From contig JADMXW010000005.1 in the NCBI GenBank assembly GCA_015548865.1, forward strand, positions 124,001 through 188,000: a stretch of 64,000 bases of DNA, written 5' to 3'. Positions 63,414-64,000 of this stretch are shown here, one piece after another (position 1 is the first letter of the stretch; each line of letters starts with the position of its first letter). The position numbers and the translations under genes are program-made. This stretch comes from Serratia marcescens (GTDB lineage: Bacteria; Pseudomonadota; Gammaproteobacteria; Enterobacterales; Enterobacteriaceae). Below the pieces are notes generated by a model, which was not told the origin of the DNA, did not search any database, and saw only the letters and a list, made by a program, of their open reading frames with translations.

Positions 63414-63433
63414 TTGCTAACTCGAGTTAGCAA
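63414..63433. promoter_or_regulatory. Perfect 20-bp palindrome, LacI-family operator
   Basis: TTGCTAACTCGAGTTAGCAA reads the same on both strands with a central CG, the hallmark of LacI/GalR-family operators. It is 13 bases upstream of the kinase start. A likely target of the LacI-family protein encoded at 53457-54500. Confidence 0.8.
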
Positions 63434-63744
63434 TCTATTTCAAGGTAAACGAAGACTCAACGGTTTTAGCCCTAATTTGTGAGATTGATCGAGGTACAAA
63501 AAATAACCGATTGAAAGTAATGAGGTTAATTTTGACAATTACTAACAATTGGATAACAAAGCGGTGTCTGTTTTTAAAGTACGGCGCTCGTATCATCGTA
63601 GTAGCACTACAAGGACAATATTCGTCGGTTTTGAAATATAAAATAATGATATTTTATAAACAGGGATTAGGGATTATGTGTGTTTTTTGAATGCTCCCTT
63701 TCACGCTTTTAGTAGACTAATTTTTTTATCTAAAAGCTATTATT
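63434..63744. other. Intergenic region at the right edge
   Basis: About 310 bases. The left half must contain the kinase promoter (a weak CRP-like half-site, TGTGA, is near 63478). TATAAAAT at 63637-63644 and ATTTTATA at 63651-63658 form an 8-bp inverted repeat that may be an operator of the rightward gene. Nothing else is recognised. Confidence 0.45.
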
Positions 63745-64000
63745 ATGAATATAAACACAAATTATTTAATCAGAGGGCTTTCTGCCGTTTACTCACAATT
63801 GGAAGTAAGCAAAAAAAATACATTAGTACTTTTAAAGAATTTATTAATAGCAAAAAACACAGGAGAAAAACAAACAAAAACCATAAAAAACAATGAATTA
63901 AATAACAATGACATTTTAAAAAGAAACGCCCCCATCATGAGGGTAGAAAATCATTTATCGAGAATATCCTCACGAGACCGGTTAGCAAACAACACATTAA
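63745..64000 (+). CDS. Unidentified AT-rich gene, 5' part (runs off the window)
   Basis: An open frame starts at the ATG at 63745 and stays open to the right edge (85 codons). It begins MNINTNYLIRGLSAVYSQLE and is Asn/Lys/Leu-rich, with a charged middle. No signal peptide is evident. A competing frame at 63678-63896 closes inside the window and is less likely. The high AT content suggests acquired DNA. The rest of the gene is needed to identify it. Confidence 0.45.
   Translation, partial: MNINTNYLIRGLSAVYSQLEVSKKNTLVLLKNLLIAKNTGEKQTKTIKNNELNNNDILKRNAPIMRVENHLSRISSRDRLANNTL

Noticed and set aside
63678-63896. Closed 72-codon frame near the right edge
   Set aside because: It overlaps the open frame from 63745 in another phase and has a very basic, low-complexity tail. 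The frame that continues off the edge is more likely.

Overview
The window looks like chromosome of a gamma-proteobacterium of the order Enterobacterales, most likely a soft-rot type (Pectobacteriaceae: Dickeya, Musicola, Brenneria or Pectobacterium). Many housekeeping genes are close in length, order and motifs to Escherichia coli genes (bcsZ-bcsC, ahpC-ahpF, btsT-yjiX-yjiA, eamA, dppABCDF, dcuS-dcuR, yidE-ibpB-ibpA-yidQ). The genus is inferred from sequence reading alone. No rRNA, tRNA, CRISPR array or transposase gene was found.

Layout. 1-4.2 kb: end of a cellulose operon (bcsZ, bcsC) and a small HEAT-like gene. 4.3-6.7 kb: alkyl hydroperoxide reductase ahpC-ahpF. 6.7-9.2 kb: an accessory islet with a phage Ash/Icd-like gene, a coupled small gene, an unknown gene and a probable toxin-antitoxin pair. 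9.2-18.4 kb: an oligopeptide/opine-type ABC importer divergent from a glyoxalase-fold gene, two tandem pyrroline-5-carboxylate-reductase family genes and an MFS exporter. 18.4-24.7 kb: yjiA, yjiX and the pyruvate transporter btsT, then eamA and a short-chain dehydrogenase. 24.7-30.4 kb: the dipeptide permease dppABCDF. 30.4-40.6 kb: carboxylate uptake, with a 2HCT carrier, dcuSR and a CitT-like DASS carrier. This block is interrupted by a 3.2-kb AT-rich gene islet flanked by a 46-bp perfect direct repeat of the dcuR 3' end. 41.4-44.8 kb: yidE and the small heat-shock genes ibpA/ibpB with a sigma-32 promoter and a probable RNA thermometer, then yidQ. 45.4-52.8 kb: a catabolic cluster with a binding protein, a GntR regulator, a C-S lyase-like PLP enzyme, an Asp/Glu-racemase-like protein and a three-subunit HcnABC/opine-oxidase-like dehydrogenase. 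53.5-63.4 kb: a LacI-regulated sugar or sugar-acid cluster with a tripartite TctABC transporter, a BNR beta-propeller enzyme, a DapA-family aldolase/lyase, a fucose/arabinose-isomerase-family protein and an FGGY kinase. The right edge cuts an unidentified AT-rich gene.

How the parts fit. The window is dominated by nutrient uptake and catabolism, as expected for a plant-associated bacterium. Regulatory DNA supports several assignments. An identical 35-bp element lies in front of the orphan binding protein and between the GntR gene and its lyase operon. A perfect 20-bp palindrome with a central CG, typical of LacI-family operators, lies in front of the FGGY kinase. Convergent genes are separated by stem-loops. 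An Enterobacterales palindromic repeat family occurs at least six times between genes.

The best candidates for undescribed biology are: the islet at the dcuR 3' end (catalytically altered S24-type repressor, unknown protein, CpdA-like phosphodiesterase, VUT-family transporter); the lyase/racemase/dehydrogenase cluster; the BNR-DapA-isomerase-kinase cluster; and the tandem P5CR pair, in which the second copy has a changed signature.
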